Source: Chitinophaga jiangningensis (lineage in GTDB: Bacteria; Bacteroidota; Bacteroidia; Chitinophagales; Chitinophagaceae). Taken from it: DNA of 64,000 nt. The position numbers and the translations under genes are program-made. Location: positions 248,001 through 312,000 of the forward strand of contig NZ_FRBL01000005.1 of the NCBI RefSeq assembly GCF_900142605.1, read 5' to 3'. The stretch's first letter is position 1. Every line of letters starts with the position of its first letter. Below the pieces are notes generated by a model that made no database searches, had not been told where the DNA came from, and saw nothing but the letters and a program-made list of their open reading frames with translations. Of this stretch, positions 26,556 through 34,200 are shown piece by piece.

Positions 26556-27530
26556 CTACCAGCCAAGGATATACGCAAACATCAGTGGCGCTACGATGGT
26601 AGCATCTGATTCTACGATAAACTTAGGCGTGTGAATATCCAGTTTACCCCAGGTGATTTTTTCGTTTGGAACCGCGCCGGAGTAAGAACCGTAAGAAGTG
26701 GTTGAGTCAGAAATCTGGCAGAAGTAACCCCAGAAAGGAACATCCGTCCATTCCAGATCCTGGTACATCATAGGCACCACGCAGATCGGGAAATCACCGG
26801 CGATACCGCCACCGATCTGGAAGAAACCTACGCCTTTACCGCCGGAGTTTTGACGATACCATTCAGACAGGAAGATCATATATTCGATACCTGACTTCAT
26901 GGTAGAAGTTTTGAGGTCTCCTTTGATGCAGTAAGAAGCAAAGATGTTACCCATGGTGCTGTCTTCCCATCCCGGAACGATAATAGGAATATTTTTTTCA
27001 GCAGCAGCGAGCATCCAGCTATTTTTAGGATCGATCTCGTAGTGTTCTTTCATCACACCGCTCAGCAGCAGTTTGTACATGAATTCATGCGGGAAATAGC
27101 GCTCACCGGCTTCTTCAGCATCTTTCCAGATTTTATAGATATGCTTTTGAATGCGGCGGAAAGCTTCTTCTTCCGGAATGCAGGTATCTGTTACACGGTT
27201 GAAACCCTGTTCCAGCAAATCCCACTCTTCCTGAGGGCTGAGATCGCGGTAGTTAGGTACACGTTTGTAGTGTGTATGTGCTACGAGGTTCATGATATCC
27301 TCTTCCAGGTTTGCACCAGTACAGGAGATGATATCAACTTTACCCTGGCGGATCATCTCTGCGAAAGAAATGCCCAGTTCAGCTGTACTCATGGCACCAG
27401 CCAGAGTCACCATCATTTTACCACCTTCCAGTAAGTGTGTTTCATATCCTTTGGCAGCATCCACCAATGCAGCGGCATTAAAGTGGCGGTAATGGTGCTG
27501 GATAAATTGAGAAACAGGTCCCTTGTTCAT
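26556..27530 (-). CDS. deoxyhypusine synthase family protein
   Basis: A 324-residue NAD-dependent enzyme of the deoxyhypusine synthase fold. Visible blocks: MMVTLAGAMSTAELGISFAE, ISCTGANLEEDIMNLVAHTH, VPGWEDSTMGNIF, GGGIAGDFPICVVPMM and AVPNEKITWGKLD. The catalytic lysine that carries the butylamine group is at about K296 (WGKL). Bacteria have no eIF5A to modify, so bacterial members are thought to work on polyamines (homospermidine- or carboxyspermidine-type reactions). Which product this one makes is not readable. Single gene with its own promoter. Confidence 0.9.
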   Translation of the reverse strand: MNKGPVSQFIQHHYRHFNAAALVDAAKGYETHLLEGGKMMVTLAGAMSTAELGISFAEMIRQGKVDIISCTGANLEEDIMNLVAHTHYKRVPNYRDLSPQEEWDLLEQGFNRVTDTCIPEEEAFRRIQKHIYKIWKDAEEAGERYFPHEFMYKLLLSGVMKEHYEIDPKNSWMLAAAEKNIPIIVPGWEDSTMGNIFASYCIKGDLKTSTMKSGIEYMIFLSEWYRQNSGGKGVGFFQIGGGIAGDFPICVVPMMYQDLEWTDVPFWGYFCQISDSTTSYGSYSGAVPNEKITWGKLDIHTPKFIVESDATIVAPLMFAYILGW

Positions 27531-27584
27531 GTCATTTAGTCATTTATACATTAACAGCCTGGCTAATAAAGCCATAACAGGTGG

Positions 27585-27592
27585 CAAAGTTA
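27585..27592 (-). promoter_or_regulatory. promoter -7 box for the DHS-like gene
   Basis: TAACTTTG on the minus strand, exact match, 55 bp upstream of the start codon. Confidence 0.55.
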
Positions 27593-27627
27593 AGATAAAT
27601 TTACTGGTGATGGCATGCGTGGTGGTA

Positions 27628-28080
27628 TTAAGCTTTCTGGAGCTTCTCTTTCAGGGTGAGGTTACCGTTCTCATCTGCCCTAACTTTCATCCAGGTTTTT
27701 TCGCCTTCCAGCATGATCATGTAGATAGTGCCTCCGGCAGATTCGAATTCCACGATAGACTGAATGCTATTACCCGGATATTTTTTCATGAGTTTATTCA
27801 CAACGGCCAGCGGTAAGCTTTCTGCTTCAATCCAGCGGGAGGTAACCAGCAACTCACCATTTGCATCGAAATAAGCATTCACGCGGGTATTGTTAAGGGT
27901 AAATTTCGCAGTGAATGTTTTATTATCATCAGTAAACCATTTCACATCGCTTACATTGGCGAAAGCGTTGTCGAATGCGGTTTTCACTTTCGTGTTAACG
28001 GTGGTTTCGTAAGAAACAGCATATAGGTTTGCTGAGGTCAATGTCAGTGCTGCAAAGATTGCAATCAGGAACTTTTTCAT
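27628..28080 (-). CDS. secreted PepSY-like small protein
   Basis: A 150-residue exported protein: signal peptide MKKFLIAIFAALTLTSANLY, cleavage near residue 21. The mature part has the beta-rich pattern of PepSY-like/DUF2874 proteins (VSDVKWFTDDNKTFTAKFTL, ANGELLVTSRWIEAESLP, KKYPGNSIQSIVEFE, LKEKLQK end). Such proteins are common and numerous in Bacteroidota, and their function is not settled. It is monocistronic with its own promoter. Confidence 0.75.
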   Translation of the reverse strand: MKKFLIAIFAALTLTSANLYAVSYETTVNTKVKTAFDNAFANVSDVKWFTDDNKTFTAKFTLNNTRVNAYFDANGELLVTSRWIEAESLPLAVVNKLMKKYPGNSIQSIVEFESAGGTIYMIMLEGEKTWMKVRADENGNLTLKEKLQKA

Positions 28081-28163
28081 AGTACTTACTTTTAGAGGTT
28101 TTTGGAGATTAATTTTAGTTTCCGAATAGTTGATTTTTAATAATTGGTTTTTGTTCGATAACT

Positions 28164-28171
28164 CAAAGCTA
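28164..28171 (-). promoter_or_regulatory. promoter -7 box for the PepSY-like gene
   Basis: TAGCTTTG on the minus strand, exact match, 84 bp upstream of the start codon. Confidence 0.5.
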
Positions 28172-28384
28172 CATCTACTAAATACGCGCAGATATAATTC
28201 TTTATTAACGGCCAGAACTCAGGCGGGTGGCTGGATACATGTTGCGACAACTAATGCGTTTTCTGTAACCCGCTTCCTTCAGGAGCCTCTGTACTTATAA
28301 AGTAGACTGAACTAAAAAAAAGTTGCATGGCCTAAGGTTAAAAGAACGTTAAATAGGATAAGATGAGAATAAAAGAAGGAGTGT

Positions 28385-28392
28385 TACATTTG
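28385..28392 (+). promoter_or_regulatory. promoter -7 box for acpH
   Basis: TACATTTG, exact match, 26 bp before the acpH start codon. Confidence 0.55.
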
Positions 28393-28418
28393 CTGGAACT
28401 CAACAGCAGCTTAACTAT

Positions 28419-29015
28419 ATGAATCATCTGGCCCACGCATATTTATCTTTTGGCGATCCTGAAATTATTACCGGCAACCTGATTGCGGATTTTGTTAAAG
28501 GGAGAAGACAACTTGCACTGCAGGAAAAAGCGGTACAAAAGGGAATATTAATCCACCGGGCCATTGACACTTTTACAGACCAGCATCCGGTAACAGCGAA
28601 AGCCAAAGCTTATTTCAGGCCGGCGGCGCGACTCTACAGCGGCGTGTTTACCGACCTGGTCATGGATCATTTCCTGGCCACTGATACTTCCAGGTTTACG
28701 GACGACAGCTTGTATACCTTCAGCCGGCAGGTGTATAAGCTGATAGGCGAACGGGCGGGCACGCTGCCACCGGCATTTATGGAGATGTTTGGTTACATGA
28801 AGGAATACGACTGGTTATATAATTACCGTTATGTAGAAGGTATTGGCCGTTCCCTGAGGGGTATTGCCCGTAGGGCAAAGTACCTGGAAACCTCCGGGGA
28901 CGTGATTTACGCTGCATTTATGGAGCATTATGACGGGCTGAAAGCCTGCTATGAAGCGTTTTTCCCGGAACTGGAAGGTTATGTAAGGGGCATTAGCGGC
29001 CATGCAAAGTCCTGA
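28419..29015 (+). CDS. acpH: acyl carrier protein phosphodiesterase
   Basis: AcpH removes the phosphopantetheine arm from acyl carrier protein. The 198-residue protein opens MNHLAHAYLSF and carries TGNLIADFVKGR, GILIHRAIDTFTDQHPV and FTDLVMDHFLATD, the HD-like metal-binding blocks of the DUF479 family. Length is that of the E. coli enzyme. A single gene; a CCTAC...GGTAGG hairpin-like sequence lies just downstream (29031-29064). Confidence 0.88.
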   Translation: MNHLAHAYLSFGDPEIITGNLIADFVKGRRQLALQEKAVQKGILIHRAIDTFTDQHPVTAKAKAYFRPAARLYSGVFTDLVMDHFLATDTSRFTDDSLYTFSRQVYKLIGERAGTLPPAFMEMFGYMKEYDWLYNYRYVEGIGRSLRGIARRAKYLETSGDVIYAAFMEHYDGLKACYEAFFPELEGYVRGISGHAKS

Positions 29016-29106
29016 ATCCCAACACCCTATCGTCCTACTTTTTGGATTGGCCAAAAAGCGGTAGGTTTGGGCCCAATTTCCATATCAAGAAAAAATTGTA
29101 ATCCGG

Positions 29107-29715
29107 ATGATGAAAAAAGCAATGGTAGTTGCCTTTATGATGGGCATGTTTTGTTTAAATGCAGGCGCACAGGATAAGAAATTACCTCCTATGGACGCCA
29201 GCCCGATGGACATGGCCTATTACCCTGTAATGTACCCTTATGTAGTAAAAGTAAAAGGTGAAAATGCCGGCCCGCTGGTGGCAAGAGTAATCTACAGCCG
29301 TCCTCAAACCAAAGGCCGTGAAATTTTCGGTAACCTCGAAGAGTATGGTAAAATCTGGAGATTAGGTGCCAACGAAGCCACCGAAATCGAGTTCTACAGA
29401 CCTGTAGTAATTGCCGGCAAATCGATTCCTAAAGGCCGGTACACTATGTATGCTATCCCCACAGAAAAGAACTGGACCATCATACTCAACAGGGAAACAG
29501 ATATCTGGGGCGCTTTCAAATACGACCCTGCCAAAGACGTGGTAAGAACAACTCTGCCCGTGCTCCCGCTCAATACACCGATTGATGCATTTACCATGGC
29601 TTTCGAAAAAGCTGATGCAGGTGCCACCCTCATTATCGCCTGGGACCGCGTAAGCGTAAACATGCCGATTAAATGGACAGATGCATCCAAACCAACGGTG
29701 AAGAAATCCAAATAA
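29107..29715 (+). CDS. DUF2911 secreted protein
   Basis: A 202-residue exported protein with signal peptide MMKKAMVVAFMMGMFCLNAG (cleavage after GAQ). The DUF2911 domain fills the mature part: VIYSRPQTKGREIFGNL, GKIWRLGANEATEIEF, GKSIPKGRYTMYAIP, NWTIILNRETDIWGAF. The family is frequent in Bacteroidota, periplasmic, and of unknown function. It is followed at once by copy A of the small-RNA element, which is read on the other strand. Confidence 0.87.
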   Translation: MMKKAMVVAFMMGMFCLNAGAQDKKLPPMDASPMDMAYYPVMYPYVVKVKGENAGPLVARVIYSRPQTKGREIFGNLEEYGKIWRLGANEATEIEFYRPVVIAGKSIPKGRYTMYAIPTEKNWTIILNRETDIWGAFKYDPAKDVVRTTLPVLPLNTPIDAFTMAFEKADAGATLIIAWDRVSVNMPIKWTDASKPTVKKSK

Positions 29716-29721
29716 CAACTT

Positions 29722-29783
29722 AAAAAAAGAAAGGCGGTAAGAATACCGCCTTAAAAATTTTAACCATATCCTATGAAAAACCT
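29722..29783 (-). ncRNA. putative small RNA, copy A of a four-copy family
   Basis: Read on the minus strand: the conserved 20-mer AGGTTTTTCATAGGATATGG (29783-29764), an A/T stretch, a hairpin GGCGGTA-TTCT-TACCGCC (29750-29733) and a T-tract (29730-29722). An exact promoter box lies 3 bp upstream. Copies B, C and D at about 40.9, 43.4 and 43.66 kb share the same order. It lies between two plus-strand genes and has no coding potential conserved among copies. Confidence 0.6.
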
Positions 29784-29786
29784 AAA

Positions 29787-29854
29787 CAAATTTAATCCGA
29801 TTATCTTTTGCCTTCCTTTCGAATCCGTGAACGCTAAAAAATAGTTCGTAAGCG
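29787..29854 (-). promoter_or_regulatory. promoter and 21-bp direct repeats of small-RNA copy A
   Basis: TAAATTTG at 29794-29787 is an exact -7 box without a -33 TTG. Thirty bases upstream are two repeats, CGTTCACGG (29833-29825) and CGCTTACGA (29854-29846), exactly 21 bp apart (6 of 9 bases match). Such spacing on one DNA face fits a dimeric activator; LytTR-type regulators bind direct repeats like this. Confidence 0.5.
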
Positions 29855-30011
29855 TAAAAAATAATACGATAATATTATAATATTAGCTAAAACGGACAAG
29901 TAAAACCCCTCCTTACCTCAGCTCACCCCTTCGTTTTTGTTACTTACTCTTTCTCAAAACGAATGTATATTTGGTAACCACCAGAATTGTTCATTATAAA
30001 TTAATTAAGAC

Positions 30012-31151
30012 ATGAAGCTGGGTACCAAACTCATACACGCAGGTGTAGCTCCCGACCCGTCCACAGGGGCCATTATGACTCCTATATTCCAAACCTCTAC
30101 CTTTGTGCAGTCAGCCCCCGGGGAACATAAGGGCTACGAATATGCCCGTACGCAAAATCCAACCCGCGATGCGCTGCAAAATGCACTGGCAGCCATTGAA
30201 AACGGTACCCATGGCATCTGCTTCGGCAGCGGCCTGGCCGCCACCGACGCGGTGCTGAAACTGCTAAACCCGGGTGACGAGGTACTGGCAACCAACGATT
30301 TATACGGCGGCACCTATCGCATATTCACGAAAGTATTTGAGCGCTACGGCCTCAAATTCAATTTCATCAATATGCAGGACGCCCGAAACATAGAAGCCCA
30401 TATCACCCCGCAAACAAAGATGATATGGATAGAAACCCCTACCAATCCGTTACTCAACATTATTGATATCCAGGCTGCTGCACAGGTAGCCCGCAAAAGT
30501 GAAGTAATCCTCGCTGTTGACAATACCTTTGCATCTCCCTACCTCCAAAACCCACTGGACCTGGGGGCAGATATAGTGGTTCACTCTGCGACCAAATACC
30601 TGGGAGGTCACAGCGATGTGGTTCATGGAGCCGTTATTGTGAAAAACGAAGCGCTGGCCAAACAAATGTATTTTATCCAGAACAGCTGCGGTGCCGTTCC
30701 GGGGCCTCAGGATTGCTTTTTGGTGCTGCGCGGGATCAAAACCCTGCACGTGCGCATGCAGCGCCACTGCGAAAACGGTGCAGTGATTGCCAATTATCTC
30801 CGCAACCACTCAAAAGTGGATAAAGTATACTGGGCCGGATTCCCCGACCACGTGAACCACGATATCGCCAAAGCACAAATGCGTGGCTTCGGAGGCATGA
30901 TTTCCTTTACACTGAAAGACGATAATGTGGAGGCAGCTAACAAGGTCCTGAGTAGTACGCACCTGTTCAGCCTCGCCGAATCACTGGGCGGTGTAGAATC
31001 CCTCATCGGTCACCCAGCCACGATGACCCACGCCTCCATTCCAAGAGAAGAACGAATCAAAAACGGCCTGGCCGACAGCCTGATTCGCCTCAGCGTAGGC
31101 ATTGAAGATGCCGATGACCTGATTGCAGACCTGCAGCGGGCACTGGGTTAA
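30012..31151 (+). CDS. cystathionine gamma-synthase/lyase-type PLP enzyme
   Basis: PLP-dependent trans-sulfuration enzyme of 379 residues (Cys/Met metabolism family). The opening GTKLIHAGVAPDPSTGAIMT, PTRDALQNALAAIENG, the IWIETPTNPLLNIIDI block and the PLP lysine K195 in HSATKYLGGHSDVVHG are all present. Sequence alone does not separate synthase (metB), beta-type or gamma-lyase activity, so no symbol is given. It catalyses steps between homoserine esters, cystathionine and cysteine. A single gene between two non-coding gaps. Confidence 0.9.
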   Translation: MKLGTKLIHAGVAPDPSTGAIMTPIFQTSTFVQSAPGEHKGYEYARTQNPTRDALQNALAAIENGTHGICFGSGLAATDAVLKLLNPGDEVLATNDLYGGTYRIFTKVFERYGLKFNFINMQDARNIEAHITPQTKMIWIETPTNPLLNIIDIQAAAQVARKSEVILAVDNTFASPYLQNPLDLGADIVVHSATKYLGGHSDVVHGAVIVKNEALAKQMYFIQNSCGAVPGPQDCFLVLRGIKTLHVRMQRHCENGAVIANYLRNHSKVDKVYWAGFPDHVNHDIAKAQMRGFGGMISFTLKDDNVEAANKVLSSTHLFSLAESLGGVESLIGHPATMTHASIPREERIKNGLADSLIRLSVGIEDADDLIADLQRALG

Positions 31152-31220
31152 AAGTTAGGCGTTTAGCACTATCTTTACCAACACCTGATTGCTAAACCAT
31201 ATCCACAGCCAGTTTTCCAG

Positions 31221-31260
31221 CTGCATACGTGCACGTATATACGTACGGGCGTGTATGCAG
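31221..31260. repeat. imperfect 40-bp palindrome
   Basis: CTGCATAC at the left and GTATGCAG at the right frame a largely self-complementary 40-bp stretch (three mismatches over 17 bp). It lies 69 bp after the PLP-enzyme gene and 28 bp before the next start codon, without a T-tract, so it may be an operator or an mRNA stem rather than a terminator. Confidence 0.45.
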
Positions 31261-31288
31261 CCGGGCTGTTGATACATTTATAAAAAAT

Positions 31289-32062
31289 ATGAAGATTCAG
31301 CAGCTCCGGGATTTTCTGAACGCCAAAGCCGAACAGTACGACCATCCGGACTTTATTACCAACGATCCTATCACTATACCGCACAGCTTTACCAAGCTGC
31401 AGGATATTGAAATCTCCGGCCTCTTTGCCGCCATCCTCGCCTGGGGTAACCGTACCACCATCATTAACAAGTGCCGGGAACTGATGAAAATGATGGACAA
31501 TGCGCCGTACGATTATATACGGCACCATAAACCGCGGGAAAGAATGAAACTGATGTCTTTCCGCCACCGCACTTTTAATGGACTGGATCTGCTTTATTTC
31601 GTTGAATTCCTGCAACATTATTATACAAACGTCACTTCCTTAGAATTCGCCTTCAGCGGTCATATGTCGCCCAACGATGAAAACGTGGAAAAAGGACTGA
31701 TCGGTTTCCGCAAAGTATTTTTTTCGCTCGAACATCCGGAAAGAACCGGTAAGCACATTTCCACCCCGGCGCGTAACAGTGCCTGTAAACGATTGAATAT
31801 GTACCTTCGCTGGATGGTGCGAAAAGACGAAAATGGCGTGGATTTTGGACTGTGGAACCACATATCTCCGGCTCAACTTGTTTGCCCGATGGACGTACAT
31901 GTAAGCAGGGTAGCCACCAGGCTGGGCATCATCCAGGACCCAAAGGCCGACTGGAAAACCGCCGTGGCACTGACGCACCAACTGAAGAAGCTTGATCCGG
32001 AAGACCCTGCGAAATATGACTTCGCACTGTTTGGACTTGGAGTAATCGAAAAATACGTTTGA
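31289..32062 (+). CDS. TIGR02757/DUF2400 family protein
   Basis: A 257-residue cytosolic protein. From ATG 31289 it starts MKIQQLRDFLNAKAEQYDHP, as relatives do; the frame continues upstream through the palindrome, but that part is not conserved in type. Blocks seen: DPITIPHSF, EISGLFAAILAWGNRTTIIN, ARNSACKRLNMYLRWMVRKD, DVHVSRVATRLGII and a C-terminal DFALFGLGVIEKY. The fold resembles helix-hairpin-helix DNA glycosylases (residues near HVSRVATRLG), but function is unproven. Confidence 0.85.
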   Translation: MKIQQLRDFLNAKAEQYDHPDFITNDPITIPHSFTKLQDIEISGLFAAILAWGNRTTIINKCRELMKMMDNAPYDYIRHHKPRERMKLMSFRHRTFNGLDLLYFVEFLQHYYTNVTSLEFAFSGHMSPNDENVEKGLIGFRKVFFSLEHPERTGKHISTPARNSACKRLNMYLRWMVRKDENGVDFGLWNHISPAQLVCPMDVHVSRVATRLGIIQDPKADWKTAVALTHQLKKLDPEDPAKYDFALFGLGVIEKYV

Positions 32063-32074
32063 TAAAATACAGCA

Positions 32075-33019
32075 ATGATGAAAAGAATACTTGGCATTAC
32101 CCTTACGATGATGGCTGCCACCTTCCAGGTGCAGGCACAGGAATACGCCGACTTAAACTACAAGTTCGAGAAAGGTCAGCAGTTTGAACTGGAGCAGAAA
32201 AGTCGTAACGAAACGTACATGACTGTAAACGAAGCACAGCAGCGTACCACCCGCGATTATAATAACATTATCACCATCGATGTAACAGAGGTAAACCCAG
32301 GTAAATCTGTACTCACATTTTCTTATAAAGACCTGAAATTTAACTTCAACGCTAAAAACACCAACATTGCAGTAGATGCCAAAGGCCCGGCCTCTGAAGA
32401 ACCTTTCCAGGAAGGCCTGAAGCAGATTCTGAAGAAGCCATTTACGGTAGAGATCAACTCCTTTGGCGTGATCAATAAAATTGAAGGGCTGGATGAGCTC
32501 CTGGACAATGCCTCCGTGGCTTTCGACAAACTGAAAAAAGACGAACAGGCTGCCTATAAAAAGCTGATGAAGGACCAGTTTGGTACCGAAGCATTCAGAA
32601 GCTGGCTGGAGCAGCTGCTGGTGATGTATCCTGCACACGGTATAAAATCCGGCACCCAGTGGGAAGAAAGTGTACCAATGCGGGGTGGGCTTATTGGCTC
32701 TATTGACCTTTACTGGAGCCTGCAAACCTGGGATTCACAAACCGCCAAGATCAGCGGTACCTCAAAAATCAGAACCGATAAAGTACAACTGCTCACACTG
32801 GATGATGATATTAAAGCTACTGCGGAAATTAACGGGGAAACACAATCCAACTACCTGATTAACCGTAGCTCCGGCCTGCCCAGCATTTGCGTACAGAACA
32901 CCGAATTAAACGGTACTTACAAGTACAAAGTGAATAAAGCAAAAGGTATTAAAAAAGAAATCCTTGTTCCGGTGAAAATCATTACCAACGCGAGCTACAA
33001 GATCAAACAAATGAAATAG
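32075..33019 (+). CDS. DUF6263 secreted protein
   Basis: A 314-residue protein with a signal peptide (MMKRILGITLTMMAATFQVQ, cleavage after AQA-Q). The mature part starts YADLNYKFEKGQQFELEQKS and is beta-rich, matching the DUF6263 type found across Bacteroidota. Probably periplasmic; no catalytic motif was seen. It follows DUF2400 by 12 bp and precedes a small protein gene by 2 bp, so the three form one transcript ending at a strong terminator. Confidence 0.72.
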   Translation: MMKRILGITLTMMAATFQVQAQEYADLNYKFEKGQQFELEQKSRNETYMTVNEAQQRTTRDYNNIITIDVTEVNPGKSVLTFSYKDLKFNFNAKNTNIAVDAKGPASEEPFQEGLKQILKKPFTVEINSFGVINKIEGLDELLDNASVAFDKLKKDEQAAYKKLMKDQFGTEAFRSWLEQLLVMYPAHGIKSGTQWEESVPMRGGLIGSIDLYWSLQTWDSQTAKISGTSKIRTDKVQLLTLDDDIKATAEINGETQSNYLINRSSGLPSICVQNTELNGTYKYKVNKAKGIKKEILVPVKIITNASYKIKQMK

Positions 33020-33021
33020 CC

Positions 33022-33360
33022 ATGGCATTGCCGGTACATCTACAGGAAACAGCGGAATGGGCGTCGCAAACATTTGAACTGCGTATACCCGGCCACGTGA
33101 GTTACGAAACTTTGCAGCAATTGCTCGCAGAAAGACTTAAAACACTGATTAATACCGACTTTCAACAGTTCGTATTTCTCCTGTACCGGATAGATGTATC
33201 AGAAAAGAAGGTACAGGCCATCATCAGTGAAGCCAACGCTGCCCAGGCAGAACCATATAACGATATTGCCGCCCTCATCATTGAACGGCAATTGCAAAAG
33301 ATAGCCACCAGGGCCCATTTCCGGCAGCAACCGCCGGAAGATGACGAAGAAAAATGGTAA
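33022..33360 (+). CDS. conserved small hypothetical protein
   Basis: A 112-residue soluble protein that I do not assign to a named family. It is mostly helical, with VSYETLQQLLAERLKTLINTD in the first half, DIAALIIERQLQKI in the second half, and an acidic tail DDEEKW. No signal peptide or membrane segment. The 2-bp gap from the DUF6263 gene and the terminator right after it support that it is a real, translated gene. Confidence 0.7.
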   Translation: MALPVHLQETAEWASQTFELRIPGHVSYETLQQLLAERLKTLINTDFQQFVFLLYRIDVSEKKVQAIISEANAAQAEPYNDIAALIIERQLQKIATRAHFRQQPPEDDEEKW

Positions 33361-33362
33361 AC

Positions 33363-33400
33363 AAAAAAGCCGGATAATCATATGATTATCCGGCTTTTTT
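33363..33400. terminator. perfect 38-bp palindromic terminator
   Basis: AAAAAAGCCGGATAATCAT and its exact complement meet at CAT|ATG; A- and T-runs at the ends serve the convergent genes on both sides. Confidence 0.9.
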
Positions 33401-33414
33401 TATGAAGATGTCAA

Positions 33415-34077
33415 TTACTTATTGAACATCAGTTCTTTTACTTTTTCCTTGTCCTCTTTCTCTTTATCCAGGTCAAAGAAGGTTCCAAACACTACATCCC
33501 ATACGGAGGAGCTCACGCCAAAGCCTTTGTCCTCACTTTTGTAATGATGCAGGTGGTGGTTACGCCATAGCGGCTTCATGAACCTGAACGGCGGGTTCCA
33601 TGCATGAATGGCGTAGTGCATGCTACCGTAAATCAGGTATCCCAACAAAAAGCCCGGGAAAAACATGAATGTCCACTGGCGCAGGAAAATATACTGCGCA
33701 CCGAATATGACAGAAGCCAGTATCAGGCTGGGCACCGGCGGCATGAATAAGCGCTGTTTGTCGCGCGGGTACTCATGGTGGTTACCGTGCATCACATAAA
33801 TAAACCGCTGTACTTTAGGACTGTCGCTCGCAAAGTGAAAAATAAAGCGGTGCATGATGTACTCAAAAAAGGACCAGAAAAACATAGCCCCAAAAAATAC
33901 CATGGCTACCGTACTTACTTTGAATCCTAATGTGTCGTGGCTATAAAACAACATGTAGCCAATAATAGGCAAATACATACCCCAGATAACCAGTGGATGC
34001 GTTTTAGTGAGCATCTCGAGGTATTGGCTCTCAAATAATCTTGCCTGTCCTTTGTTCTTGATCTTTTCAAACTTCAT
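33415..34077 (-). CDS. fatty acid hydroxylase superfamily protein
   Basis: Membrane di-iron hydroxylase of 220 residues with four or five helices. The histidine clusters of the family are complete: HRFIFH, HGNHHEYP, HYAIH and HHLHH. The spacing and the HGNHHEYPRDKQRLFMPP block resemble the sphingolipid fatty-acid 2-hydroxylases (FA2H/Scs7) more than sterol desaturases. Members of this phylum make sphingolipids and 2-hydroxy fatty acids, so alpha-hydroxylation of such lipids is the likely role; this is inference. Single gene, minus strand. Confidence 0.87.
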   Translation of the reverse strand: MKFEKIKNKGQARLFESQYLEMLTKTHPLVIWGMYLPIIGYMLFYSHDTLGFKVSTVAMVFFGAMFFWSFFEYIMHRFIFHFASDSPKVQRFIYVMHGNHHEYPRDKQRLFMPPVPSLILASVIFGAQYIFLRQWTFMFFPGFLLGYLIYGSMHYAIHAWNPPFRFMKPLWRNHHLHHYKSEDKGFGVSSSVWDVVFGTFFDLDKEKEDKEKVKELMFNK

Positions 34078-34192
34078 GACTCCCCAGTTTTTAGTGGATT
34101 ACGGGAAATGAATAAAACCTATCTAATCTATGTGATACAATTTGGGAAACTGCCCCTAACTACCCTTTTAAGGGTTGATTAAAAACGCGGTG

Positions 34193-34200
34193 CAAATTTA
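34193..34200 (-). promoter_or_regulatory. promoter -7 box for the lipid hydroxylase
   Basis: TAAATTTG on the minus strand, exact match. It overlaps the stop codon of the serine hydrolase gene upstream, so the hydroxylase would have its own transcript with a leader of about 110 nt. Confidence 0.5.

Larger units (their letters stand above)
28081..28418. other. divergent promoter region with inverted repeats
   Basis: A 338-bp gap between two divergent genes. It holds the promoter boxes listed separately, a GCGGGT/ACCCGC inverted repeat (28223-28228, 28268-28273) that encloses a GTTG-CGA-CAAC hairpin, and a TACTT/AAGTA repeat further on. No open reading frame of note. Confidence 0.4.

Noticed and set aside
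29772..29843. Short plus-strand peptide starting at the conserved ATG (MKNL...) in the small-RNA element
   Set aside because: The four copies give unrelated peptides, one has TTG instead of ATG, and no plus-strand promoter precedes them; the minus-strand promoter box explains the conserved bases.
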